The position numbers and the translations under genes were made by a program. A model generated the notes under the pieces. That model was given only the letters and a program-made list of their open reading frames with translations, did no database searches and was not told where the DNA came from. From Pedobacter xixiisoli (lineage in GTDB: Bacteria; Bacteroidota; Bacteroidia; Sphingobacteriales; Sphingobacteriaceae): a stretch of 64,000 nucleotides of DNA. This document shows positions 8,726 through 16,622 of the stretch, piece after piece (position 1 is the stretch's first letter; every line of letters starts with the position of its first letter). The stretch is taken from assembly GCF_900215335.1 (NCBI RefSeq), contig NZ_OCMT01000003.1, forward strand, positions 248,001-312,000, in the 5' to 3' direction.

Positions 8726-8728
8726 TAC

Positions 8729-9511
8729 ATGGTTCTACAATTTTTCGCCGATTACCTTAAACATCAGTTCACAGCTAAAACCAGACATGGTACACACTCG
8801 CCATTTGTTTATCAGCTCGCAGATGAGGTAATTTACGATTTTTCTGTAAAAAATGATTACAAAGAAATCGAAGCACAGCGAAAAAAACTTTTGAATGACC
8901 AACATTTAATCACGGTAACCGATTTAGGTGCTGGGTCTCATCTCAACAAAAATCGCACAAAGAAAGTTTCCCAAATTGCTAAGAATGCACTTAAGTCGCC
9001 ACGTTTAGCGCAGTTAATTTATCGCTTGGCGGCCAATCATCAATCGGCCAACATCATAGAATTGGGCACCTGTTTGGGCATTACGTCGGCGTATCTTTCA
9101 AAAGCACAACCAGAAGCAAACGTATTAACGATAGAAGGTTGCCCGCAAACTGCAGAAGTTGCTTATCAAAACTTCCAAGAGCTTGATTTAAAAAATGTAG
9201 AACTGCAGGTTGGTAATTTCAATGATTTGCTTCCAAAAGCCATCGAAGAGCGAGAAACTTTAGATTTTGTTTACATCGACGGAAACCATACCAGAGAGGC
9301 AACCCTAAATTACTTCTACTGGTGTTTACCAAAAGTTACCGAAAACACCTTGCTCATTTTCGACGATATTTATTGGAGCGAAGGCATGAAACAAGCTTGG
9401 GAAGAAATCAAAAATCATCCTCAAGTAACCATTACTGTAGATTTGTTTTGGATAGGTTTGGTTTACTTCCGTAAAGGAAAAGCCAAAGAAAATTTTAAAT
9501 TGAAGTTTTAA
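8729..9511 (+). CDS. Class I SAM-dependent methyltransferase (O-methyltransferase type)
   Basis: 260 residues, no signal peptide. A SAM-binding Rossmann core begins near residue 109 with 'IIELGTCLGITSAYLS' (motif I), continues with 'VLTIEGCPQTA' (acidic end of strand 2), 'FVYIDGNHTREAT' and 'LLIFDDIYWSEGM'. The last two acidic segments are typical of the COMT/CmoA-like O-methyltransferase group (Methyltransf_24). The N-terminal 100 residues are helical and may form a substrate lid. The substrate is unknown. The gene has its own promoter and ends one base before the convergent acylase stop, so the pair share a terminator-free 3' junction. Confidence 0.75.
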   Translation: MVLQFFADYLKHQFTAKTRHGTHSPFVYQLADEVIYDFSVKNDYKEIEAQRKKLLNDQHLITVTDLGAGSHLNKNRTKKVSQIAKNALKSPRLAQLIYRLAANHQSANIIELGTCLGITSAYLSKAQPEANVLTIEGCPQTAEVAYQNFQELDLKNVELQVGNFNDLLPKAIEERETLDFVYIDGNHTREATLNYFYWCLPKVTENTLLIFDDIYWSEGMKQAWEEIKNHPQVTITVDLFWIGLVYFRKGKAKENFKLKF

Positions 9512-9512
9512 T

Positions 9513-11696
9513 TTACAATTCTCCAGGTCTGTAAGTTCTTTCCACGTGGTTTAAAATATCTTCCCTATAAAAAAGCACATCTTTAAACTCGCCTTTGGCG
9601 TACATTTCTGCTTGGTCGTTAAAATGTTTCGAAGTTGGGTCGCCACTGTTACCGCCAGCTAAAATAGACTTCGCTTTTATTTTTGGGCCAAACTCTACAG
9701 CACAAACAAAACTGTTACCGCTGTAGCCATAACGTTTATTGGTGCCGAACTGGTTGCTGCGATAAGAAGGCAGCTGCCCCCATATTGCCGAGCCGAAAGC
9801 TACAGGGAAACTAGGCGCAGCATCGTCATATTTCTCGTTGATTGCACCTGTTGTGCGCTGAAAACGATTGACTTCTCCCCAAGGCATTTGCCACTTGCCA
9901 AAACGTTTGTTCAAATCATCCATGGTAGTTTTTAGTGGTTGGAGCAGAGCTTCTGCTTTTGCGGTTTTGGCAAAGTCAATGGTTTTGGCCACTTGATCCT
10001 TTTCGCCTTGGTTAACATACACATTTTGTATACTTCTGCTTAAACGAGGTGCCCATTCCATAGCTAAAGTAGCGGCTACAGAAGAAGTGGATGAATGATA
10101 ATCCCATTTTTTCAGCTCTGCAATAGGTTCTTTTAAGCTCGCTTTTAAAGGACTTTCAGTAGGGATTTGCTCATAAGCTTTGATGAGCGCAGGTACTAAT
10201 ATTTCGAATGCAGGTAAATAAGTGTCGTAACCCATAGCAATAACACCATCTAAATCGTACTTACTAGGCTTGTTCAATAACCTTAATGCTGCTACACCTC
10301 TAAAGTTTTCACCATCTGGTGCCATATAAGTTGGGTAGCTCGTTTTTTTCGGACTGTTGCCTCCAGCTGCCGTAAAAGGAGTGGAGTTGCAATTTTGCAG
10401 CCAACCATTGCTCGGGTTGTAAATGTGTATGCTCTCACTTACCGGATGCAAACCTTGCCAAGCAGTTGCCGATGTAGTTGCATCTACAGGTTCGCTCCAA
10501 TTATATGCCGTATCTCTTTTGGGAATAAAATTACCATGCCAATAAGCAATGTTTCCCTTTGCGTCAGCATAAACCGTATTGTTTGATGCATTGGCAGTTA
10601 AATCCATTGCTTTTTGATAATCCTCGAAGCTTTTAGATTTGGTGCGTACCCAACTTTGCAATAAACTTTGAGGATTTTGGTTCTGGTGTTTCAGGCTAAT
10701 CCATTTACCATCTCTCATGGCCATTATTGGACCGTTATGCGTAAAGTAGGTTTCAAATTTTTTGGTTTTAAGAGCACCATTTTCTAGATATTTAATCTCG
10801 ATTTCTTTAATTCCTATTGGATAAAGTTTTTTGTCGAAAGTATAATAGGTGGTTTTATTAAACTTGGTGATTTTTTCGATATACATATCGGCAACATCCA
10901 CATTGTTTGAGGTATGCATCCAACCACAAAATTCATTAAAACCTTGATAGATAAAAAACTGTCCCCAAGTTACGGCTCCATAAGCGTTCAACCCTTCTTC
11001 GCTTTGCATGTGTATCTCGGGTCTAAAGTAAAAGGTAGTATGCGGATTGATGTACAGCATGGCATTGCCAGTTTTACTCATTTTAGGCGCAAAGGCAAAT
11101 CCGTTAGAACCACTAAACTGGTCGCGAATTTGAGGGATGTAACCCGTTGGTGGGTGTTCGTTGGTGTAGAATTTTTTAAGCTCTGCTATGGTCAAATTAC
11201 CTGTGCTGATAGCGCCGATACTGCCATCTGTCCATAGAAATGGATACCAAGGTTTAAATTTGGTGAGTAGGGCAGGCTTAACCTTTGGGTTTTTATAGAG
11301 ATAAAAGTTGATGCCGTCTGCATAAGCCTCTAACAGCTTTTTCATCCATGGCTCTGCTTTTTTATAATCGTTGATGGCTTGCGTACTGTCTATCAATAAT
11401 CGGATTTGTAAATCGTTATACAGCGTTTTTTCTCCTTCAATTTCCGAAAGTCTGCCAAGTTTTTCGATATAGTTGAGTTCTATACGTTTAAAATCATCCT
11501 CACATTGAGCGTATAACATCCCAAAAACGGCATCTGCATCAGTTTTGCCGTAAATATGGGCAATGCCCCATTTATCTCTAATGATTTCTATTTGTTGCGC
11601 TTGCTTGATCCAATCGCCTATTTCTTTCGAACTGGGTTCCTGTGCCAGTACGAAAATTGGAAGAGAGAGAAAAAATAAAAGGAAACAGTTTTTCAT
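9513..11696 (-). CDS. Penicillin acylase-family (S45) Ntn hydrolase, secreted
   Basis: 727 residues with a Sec signal ('LSLPIFVLAQ', cleavage near residue 18). The alpha-chain carries 'WGIAHIYGKTDADAVFG' near 43-59, a family hallmark. The autoproteolytic site is 'FSGSNGFAFAP', making Ser 197 the N-terminal nucleophile of the beta-chain, followed by 'NPHTTF'. 'GEVNRF' and 'SGNSFVCAVEF' are the later family motifs. Members cleave amide bonds of beta-lactams, N-acyl-homoserine lactones or acyl peptides in the periplasm; this branch, common in Bacteroidota, has no established substrate as far as I know. Single gene with no evident operon partner. Confidence 0.88.
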   Translation of the reverse strand: MKNCFLLFFLSLPIFVLAQEPSSKEIGDWIKQAQQIEIIRDKWGIAHIYGKTDADAVFGMLYAQCEDDFKRIELNYIEKLGRLSEIEGEKTLYNDLQIRLLIDSTQAINDYKKAEPWMKKLLEAYADGINFYLYKNPKVKPALLTKFKPWYPFLWTDGSIGAISTGNLTIAELKKFYTNEHPPTGYIPQIRDQFSGSNGFAFAPKMSKTGNAMLYINPHTTFYFRPEIHMQSEEGLNAYGAVTWGQFFIYQGFNEFCGWMHTSNNVDVADMYIEKITKFNKTTYYTFDKKLYPIGIKEIEIKYLENGALKTKKFETYFTHNGPIMAMRDGKWISLKHQNQNPQSLLQSWVRTKSKSFEDYQKAMDLTANASNNTVYADAKGNIAYWHGNFIPKRDTAYNWSEPVDATTSATAWQGLHPVSESIHIYNPSNGWLQNCNSTPFTAAGGNSPKKTSYPTYMAPDGENFRGVAALRLLNKPSKYDLDGVIAMGYDTYLPAFEILVPALIKAYEQIPTESPLKASLKEPIAELKKWDYHSSTSSVAATLAMEWAPRLSRSIQNVYVNQGEKDQVAKTIDFAKTAKAEALLQPLKTTMDDLNKRFGKWQMPWGEVNRFQRTTGAINEKYDDAAPSFPVAFGSAIWGQLPSYRSNQFGTNKRYGYSGNSFVCAVEFGPKIKAKSILAGGNSGDPTSKHFNDQAEMYAKGEFKDVLFYREDILNHVERTYRPGEL

Positions 11697-11784
11697 CAGT
11701 TGAGGATTAACTTAAACTAAAAATTAATTGAAATTAACAAAATCTGCTCAAAGATGTTTGCAGGTATCTTAGATGCTACAGTGA

Positions 11785-12912
11785 CTAAAATGCCTCAGCA
11801 AAGCTGATATAAAAACCACTTTGGCGTTTTTCGTTGGTACGTTTCTCACCAATACCATAATCTAAGCGTACACTCAAACCTTTTGCTGGGTCAAAGAAAT
11901 AACGACCACCGATACCATAATTTGGTTTGAAATTTTTAAGCAGTTGAGTCTCCTCATTGGCAAAAACTTTTCCTGCACCACCAAAAACAATCATTCCCAA
12001 TCTTTCCATAAAACGATACCTGATTTCCGCTTGAGCTGCCAATAGGTTTTCATCTCTGTAACGACCGCCATAATAGCCTCGCATCATTTCATCATTGCCC
12101 ATTTGAGGCAACAAGTAAAATGAGGTATTGCTACTTTGTACCGTATGGTATAATCCTTGAACACCTAACACAATTTTTGGTGCTAAAGACCAGAAATTAC
12201 GAACATTGACCTTGATTTGGCTCCCAGTAAAATTGTTGCCACCAAATATTGCAGGCGCATACTGATAACTGATACGACCGAAAAAACCTTTTGTAGGGTA
12301 ATTGTTAGAGTTTCTAGTGTCGTAACTTTGTGATAAGCCCACAAATAAAACCGAACCACCATCTTTGTCACGCAAACTGTTGTTGAAAACACCGCCAACT
12401 TCTTGGTCGGTGAATTTGTAATTCTCAAAACCGATAGATACCCCTGTGTAAGTATTTTTGGCGAAAGCTTTTTCAGCATCAAATTGAACTTTCACCATTC
12501 TTTGTACCAACTTATCTTCGTCAATATGTGAAGTGTTGTTGCCAATGCCATAAAAGTTAAATGGCATATTTCTAAAGCGTATTTCACCTATAAAATGATA
12601 GTCGTTGCGCTTGGTCCAAGCATCACCACGTAAGGTAACATTGTATGTTTTTTTGGTAGAGTAAGAAGCTGCGCCGAAAAAATTGGAACTGCGATTATTG
12701 GTATCTGCTTTGTCTACATAAAATGAGTAAATACTTCCCAAACCAAATTCGAAGCCAGTTTCTTGTGCGTATCCGAATACGGGGATAGGCATAAAGCTAG
12801 CTTTACGGGTAGTATCTTTTTCATTGGAGAAAATTCTCTCGATAAGTTTCTTTTGAGCAAAGCTGGTGTTAGCTAAGCAAAAGATAACAACCGTAAGTGC
12901 TAATTTTTTCAT
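11785..12912 (-). CDS. BamA/TamA-family outer-membrane beta-barrel without POTRA domains
   Basis: 375 residues: signal peptide (cleavage after 'NTSFA'), a short polar linker, then strands continuing to a C-terminal Phe ('FYISFAEAF'), as expected for a D15/surface antigen barrel (PF01103). The motif 'GFFGRISYQYAP' and the loop 'GYYGGRYRDENLLAAQ' match the conserved 'RGY..RY' region that folds into the BamA barrel lumen. Length is that of the barrel alone; there is no POTRA region, so it is not the essential BamA but a small paralogue of unknown role. It follows the acylase gene by 88 bp on the same strand order (barrel first). Confidence 0.8.
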   Translation of the reverse strand: MKKLALTVVIFCLANTSFAQKKLIERIFSNEKDTTRKASFMPIPVFGYAQETGFEFGLGSIYSFYVDKADTNNRSSNFFGAASYSTKKTYNVTLRGDAWTKRNDYHFIGEIRFRNMPFNFYGIGNNTSHIDEDKLVQRMVKVQFDAEKAFAKNTYTGVSIGFENYKFTDQEVGGVFNNSLRDKDGGSVLFVGLSQSYDTRNSNNYPTKGFFGRISYQYAPAIFGGNNFTGSQIKVNVRNFWSLAPKIVLGVQGLYHTVQSSNTSFYLLPQMGNDEMMRGYYGGRYRDENLLAAQAEIRYRFMERLGMIVFGGAGKVFANEETQLLKNFKPNYGIGGRYFFDPAKGLSVRLDYGIGEKRTNEKRQSGFYISFAEAF

Positions 12913-13292
12913 TACCTACAAAGTAAATGAATTTCTGTGGATTAGGGTAATCTTGATTTTTCTTATTAAATCATTGCAAGAAGCTTTTTGGAAATGCTAG
13001 GAGGGAACTTTAGACGTAGAGATGACTTTGCCTACTAAACCGGATGGTAGCGGAAAGCCCGCAAACGAGTGTAGCGAGTGCGGACTTGTAGCGTACAGCC
13101 GGACTTTCTGTAAATAATATCACTGTCACTGCTTTTCAAAAAAAATATCAACTGAAGGTTTGTCTCTGCTAAATCTGCGGTTCAAATCTGCGTACATCAT
13201 CGGGAAAAGAATTAACACTTCATTCTTAGATGTTTTAAAAAAAAAATAATTAATCCTTCGAAACAAAAAGCTTAAATAAAAAATTAATATTC
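12913..13292. other. Non-coding interval between the barrel gene and the marR promoter
   Basis: About 380 bp without a credible gene. It contains the structured GTAGCG-containing element at 13040-13104 and, near 13167-13195, two adjacent copies of an AAATCTGCG word typical of Bacteroidota intergenic debris. The rest is AT-rich. Confidence 0.6.
13040..13104. repeat. REP-like structured element with three GTAGCG words
   Basis: GTAGCG occurs at 13047, 13071 and 13088. AAGCCCGCA (13055-13063) pairs with TGCGGACTT (13079-13087) with one mismatch, giving a stable hairpin flanked by CCGGA on both sides. A GTAG tetranucleotide next to a palindrome is the layout of REP sequences; similar GC-rich intergenic elements occur in relatives, from memory. 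Only one copy is seen here. Confidence 0.45.
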
Positions 13293-13337
13293 TGCTTGCA
13301 TAATAAAAATCAATTCTATAGATTTGTTATGCAAGCA
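13293..13337 (+). promoter_or_regulatory. Promoter and predicted MarR operators of the beta-oxidation operon
   Basis: A TTG (13296-13298), 20-nt spacer and TAGATTTG (13319-13326) form a full Bacteroidota promoter. Two arms of a perfect 11-bp inverted repeat, TGCTTGCATAA (13293-13303) and TTATGCAAGCA (13327-13337), overlap the -33 box and the start region. Each arm holds its own small palindrome TGCWWGCA. Binding of the MarR product here would block both promoter elements; that it is the marR gene's own operator is inference from position. Confidence 0.7.
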
Positions 13338-13347
13338 TAGTAATTTG

Positions 13348-13785
13348 ATGAAGCAGAAAGAAACCGTAGATTATTTCCTTAAGGTGGTTTGGCAAAATGT
13401 GTCGAACACTTACAACCAAGTCGCAGCTGGATTTGGCATTACACAGGCCATTGGCTATATGCTCATTAATATTGAGGCAGAAGGCACGGCTGTTTCTGCC
13501 TTGGCCGGATTGCTCGGTGTAAAAGCTACCAGTTTATCAAGAATGCTAAACAATATGGAAGAATCGGGGTTGATTTATAGAGAGACTTCCGAAGGAGATA
13601 AGCGTTCGGTAAAGGTTTATTTAACGCCCTTTGGAATAGAAAAAAGAAAGCTTGCCCGTGATGTGGTGATTTCTTTTAACGAGTACTTAAATGAGAAAAT
13701 AAGTGCCAAAGAAAGAGAGCAATTGATTTCCACTTTAGAAAAAATTAACCAGTTAACATTGGCTTATCCGCCAGCAAAAAAATAA
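13348..13785 (+). CDS. MarR-family transcriptional regulator of the beta-oxidation operon
   Basis: 145 residues from the ATG at 13348; an in-frame TTG at 13324 lies inside the operator and is not the start. The winged helix is clear: 'GTAVSALAGLLGVKATSLSRMLNNMEESGLIYRE' includes the recognition helix, followed by the wing 'EGDKRSVKVYLTPFG'. It binds DNA as a dimer, probably releasing it when an acyl-CoA or fatty acid binds. Two bases separate it from fadN, so it is the first gene of the operon and probably autoregulates through the inverted repeat in front of it. In Bacillus the equivalent operon is controlled by a TetR-type FadR instead. Confidence 0.85.
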   Translation: MKQKETVDYFLKVVWQNVSNTYNQVAAGFGITQAIGYMLINIEAEGTAVSALAGLLGVKATSLSRMLNNMEESGLIYRETSEGDKRSVKVYLTPFGIEKRKLARDVVISFNEYLNEKISAKEREQLISTLEKINQLTLAYPPAKK

Positions 13786-13787
13786 TA

Positions 13788-16175
13788 ATGAACAAAAGCA
13801 TAACGAAAGTAGCAGTTTTAGGATCAGGTATTATGGGTTCCCGTATTGCCTGCCACTTTGCTAATATTGGAGTAGAAGTCTTATTGTTAGATATTGCAGC
13901 TAAGGCTACAGAAGAAGAACAACAAAGTCCTCAGCAAAAAAATAAAATCGTAAATGAGGCTTTGCAAGCTGCGGTGAAGAGTAATCCGTCACCTATTTAT
14001 TCGCAAAAAGTAGTACAGAAAATTAGCACTGGAAATTTCGATGACGATATGTCGAAAATTGCTGCGTACGACTGGGTGATAGAAGTGGTAGTGGAGAACT
14101 TGGATATCAAAAAGAAAGTTTTTGAGCAGATAGAGCAATATCGTAAACCTGGTTCGTTGATTACTTCAAACACTTCGGGCATTCCAATTCATTTAATGGC
14201 CGAAGGCAGAAGCGAAGATTTCAAAGCAAATTTCTGCGGTACGCACTTTTTTAATCCGCCACGTTATTTGAGGTTGTTGGAGATTATTCCAACGCCGCAT
14301 ACTAAGCCCGAGGTTGTAGATTTCTTGATGCACTATGGAGATAAATTCTTAGGAAAAACTACCGTGTTGTGTAAAGATACGCCAGCTTTTATTGCCAATA
14401 GGGTTGGGGTTTATTCTATAATGGCTTTGTTGCATTCGGTAGAAAAATTAGATTTAACCGTTGAGGAAGTAGATAAATTTACCGGTCCAGCCTTGGGCAG
14501 ACCAAAATCGGCTACTTTCCGTACATCGGATGTGGTTGGTTTAGATACCATGATGAAAGTGGCTAAAGGTTTGTACGATAATGTGCCGAATGATAAAGCA
14601 CACGATTTGTTCAAATTGCCAGCCTACGTTGAAAAAATGGCAGAGAACAATTGGTTGGGCGATAAAACCAAACAAGGTTTCTACAAAAAAATAAAAAATG
14701 CAGAGGGTAAGAGTGAGATTTTAGCGCTCGACCTAAAAACTTTAGAATACAAACCTCAGCAAAAAATCAAATCAGCTACGCTGGAAATGACTAAAAACAT
14801 TGACAAGGTAGCCGACAGAATGAAAGTTTTTGCTGCGGGAAAAGATAAGGCGGGCGAATTGTTTCGCACTTCTTTCTTCGGATTGTTCGAATATGTTTCG
14901 GACCGTATTCCCGAAATTGCGGATGAGCTTTACAAAATTGATGACGCTATGCGTGCTGGTTTTGGCTGGGAGCTTGGTCCGTTTGAAGTTTGGGATGCAG
15001 TTGGCGTAGCCGATGCCATTGAGGGAATGAAAAAATATGGCAACGAACCTGCAGGCTGGGTAACCGAGATGTTGGCTGCAGGGCACACGTCTTTCTACAA
15101 ATTGGAAGATGGCGTGAAGAAATACTACGATATTCCTTCGAAGACTTACAAGGAAATTCCAGGCACAGCCGATTTTATTATTCTTGAGAACTTAAAAGCA
15201 AACAATAAGGTACTTTACAAAAATGCTGGCGCTTCTATCATTGATTTAGGCGATGGTATCTTGAATGTAGAGTTCCACTCGAAAATGAACACTATTGGTG
15301 GCGATACTTTAACGGCAATCAACAAAGCGATTGATATGGCGGAGAAAGATTACCGTGGCGTGGTGATTGGAAATGATGGCGCTAATTTTTCTGCTGGTGC
15401 CAACGTGGGTATGATTTTCATGATGGCGGTAGAGCAGGAATGGGATGAATTGAATATGGCGGTGAAGCTATTCCAAAACACTTCAATGCGTATTCGCTAC
15501 TCCTCAGTTCCTGTAGTGGTGGCTCCTCATAACCTAACTTTAGGCGGTGGTTGCGAGTTTAGTTTACATGCCGACCACGTTCAGTTAAGTGCCGAAACTT
15601 ATATGGGCTTGGTAGAGTTTGGCGTGGGTGTAATTCCAGGAGGTGGCGGTTCTAAAGAGTTTGCCTTAAGAGCATCTGATGAATTTGCAGATGACCAGAT
15701 TGTACAAAATGCGTTAAAAAATCGCTTCTTAACCATTGGTATGGCGAAAGTGTCAACCTCTGCAGTAGAAGCGTATGAGTTGGGTTATTTGCAAAAAGAT
15801 AAATACTCAATTAGCATGAATAGAAGCCGCTTAATTGCCGACGCCAAAGCTAAAGCAATCGAATTAGCCGACGCAGGTTACACCAAACCAGTTCAGCGTA
15901 AAAATATTAAGGTGTTAGGTAAGCAAGGTTTAGGCATTGTTTACGCAGGTGCAAATACCATGTACTCGGGTAACTACATCTCTGAACACGATAAGAAAAT
16001 CTCTGAAAAATTAGGTTGGGTAATGTGCGGTGGCGATTTATCTTCTCCAACGGAAGTAACAGAACAATACCTATTGGATTTGGAAAGGGAAGCCTTTTTA
16101 TCGCTTTGCGGAGAGCGGAAAACTTTGGAAAGGATACAAAGCATTGTGACGAAGGGGAAACCGTTGAGAAACTAG
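13788..16175 (+). CDS. fadN: 3-hydroxyacyl-CoA dehydrogenase/enoyl-CoA hydratase fusion (FadN-like)
   Basis: 795 residues. The order is dehydrogenase first, hydratase last, the reverse of E. coli FadB and the same as Bacillus FadN (YusL). The NAD site is 'GSGIMGS' (residues 12-18); 'SNTSGIPI' and 'THFFNPPRYL' are the dehydrogenase catalytic segments. The hydratase domain has both acid/base glutamates: Glu 590 in 'GGGCEF' and Glu 610 in 'GLVEFGVGVIPGGGG', with the oxyanion loop 'ANFSAGANV'. It performs the hydration and NAD-dependent oxidation steps of fatty-acid beta-oxidation in the cytoplasm. It is followed directly by a heptad array and a four-helix-bundle gene before fadA. Confidence 0.92.
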   Translation: MNKSITKVAVLGSGIMGSRIACHFANIGVEVLLLDIAAKATEEEQQSPQQKNKIVNEALQAAVKSNPSPIYSQKVVQKISTGNFDDDMSKIAAYDWVIEVVVENLDIKKKVFEQIEQYRKPGSLITSNTSGIPIHLMAEGRSEDFKANFCGTHFFNPPRYLRLLEIIPTPHTKPEVVDFLMHYGDKFLGKTTVLCKDTPAFIANRVGVYSIMALLHSVEKLDLTVEEVDKFTGPALGRPKSATFRTSDVVGLDTMMKVAKGLYDNVPNDKAHDLFKLPAYVEKMAENNWLGDKTKQGFYKKIKNAEGKSEILALDLKTLEYKPQQKIKSATLEMTKNIDKVADRMKVFAAGKDKAGELFRTSFFGLFEYVSDRIPEIADELYKIDDAMRAGFGWELGPFEVWDAVGVADAIEGMKKYGNEPAGWVTEMLAAGHTSFYKLEDGVKKYYDIPSKTYKEIPGTADFIILENLKANNKVLYKNAGASIIDLGDGILNVEFHSKMNTIGGDTLTAINKAIDMAEKDYRGVVIGNDGANFSAGANVGMIFMMAVEQEWDELNMAVKLFQNTSMRIRYSSVPVVVAPHNLTLGGGCEFSLHADHVQLSAETYMGLVEFGVGVIPGGGGSKEFALRASDEFADDQIVQNALKNRFLTIGMAKVSTSAVEAYELGYLQKDKYSISMNRSRLIADAKAKAIELADAGYTKPVQRKNIKVLGKQGLGIVYAGANTMYSGNYISEHDKKISEKLGWVMCGGDLSSPTEVTEQYLLDLEREAFLSLCGERKTLERIQSIVTKGKPLRN

Positions 16176-16210
16176 GGGAGCAGGGAATAAGGAGTAAAGA
16201 ATAAAGACAG
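16176..16210 (+). repeat. Left heptad array of four-helix-bundle unit 1
   Basis: Five contiguous 7-bp units with consensus RRGARNA (for example GGGAATA at 16183 and AAGAATA at 16197) begin at the base after the fadN stop codon and end one base before the next ATG. Together with 16582-16616 it forms an inverted pair (23 of 35 positions match). Its purine richness may also serve ribosome binding. Confidence 0.65.
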
Positions 16211-16211
16211 G

Positions 16212-16562
16212 ATGCATAATTTTAGACAGTTGCAAACTTGGAAAGAAGGAATGGAGGTGACCAAACAGGTTTATCTACTTTTAGCGAAGTTTCCACCTTC
16301 GGAGAAATTTGGTCTAATCTCTCAAATTTCTAGATGTGCCGTTTCTGTTCCTTCTAATATTGCAGAAGGTTCGTCGAGGTCATCGAATAAGGAGTTTGCA
16401 CATTTTTTATCCATCGCTTTAGGTTCTTTGTTTGAGTTGGAAACGCAACTTTTATTATCAGCAGAATTAGCAATTGTGAATTCTATTGATGTAGAACCGA
16501 TTATAGCAGACCTTATTCAGTTACAAAAGAAGATAACAGTTTTTAGAAAAACATTGAATTAG
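16212..16562 (+). CDS. Four-helix-bundle protein, 23S rRNA intervening-sequence (IVP/TIGR02436) family, copy 1
   Basis: 116 residues. The family signature is complete: 'SVPSNIAEGSSRSSNKEF' near 49-67 followed by 'FLSIALGSLFELETQL', on a four-helix bundle with basic surface. Relatives are encoded in intervening sequences of 23S rRNA genes and include the Avd accessory protein of diversity-generating retroelements; many are stand-alone with unknown role, and nucleic-acid binding is assumed. Here it is wedged between fadN and fadA and bracketed by inverted 35-bp heptad arrays, so it appears to be a passenger inserted into a metabolic operon. A second copy, alike in length and motifs but clearly diverged, is at 17938. 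No reverse transcriptase is nearby. Confidence 0.85.
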   Translation: MHNFRQLQTWKEGMEVTKQVYLLLAKFPPSEKFGLISQISRCAVSVPSNIAEGSSRSSNKEFAHFLSIALGSLFELETQLLLSAELAIVNSIDVEPIIADLIQLQKKITVFRKTLN

Positions 16563-16581
16563 AAGTATTGGTTAAGGCGCT

Positions 16582-16616
16582 TGGTCTTTATTCCTTGTTC
16601 CTTGATCTTTAATCCA
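16582..16616 (-). repeat. Right heptad array of four-helix-bundle unit 1
   Basis: Five 7-bp units (for example TATTCCT at 16589 and TGTTCCT at 16596 on the plus strand), inverted relative to 16176-16210, end six bases before the fadA ATG. Confidence 0.65.
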
Positions 16617-16622
16617 AAAAAA

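Noticed and set aside
8452..8760. Open reading frame of 102 codons before the methyltransferase
   Set aside because: It runs through an inverted-repeat element and a heptad array, has low-complexity composition, and overlaps the real start in another frame.
13324..13347. TTG start for the MarR gene
   Set aside because: It lies inside the promoter/operator; the ATG at 13348 fits the family length.
16581..16622. TTG start 14 codons upstream of fadA
   Set aside because: It would translate the heptad array; the ATG at 16623 gives the standard thiolase N-terminus.
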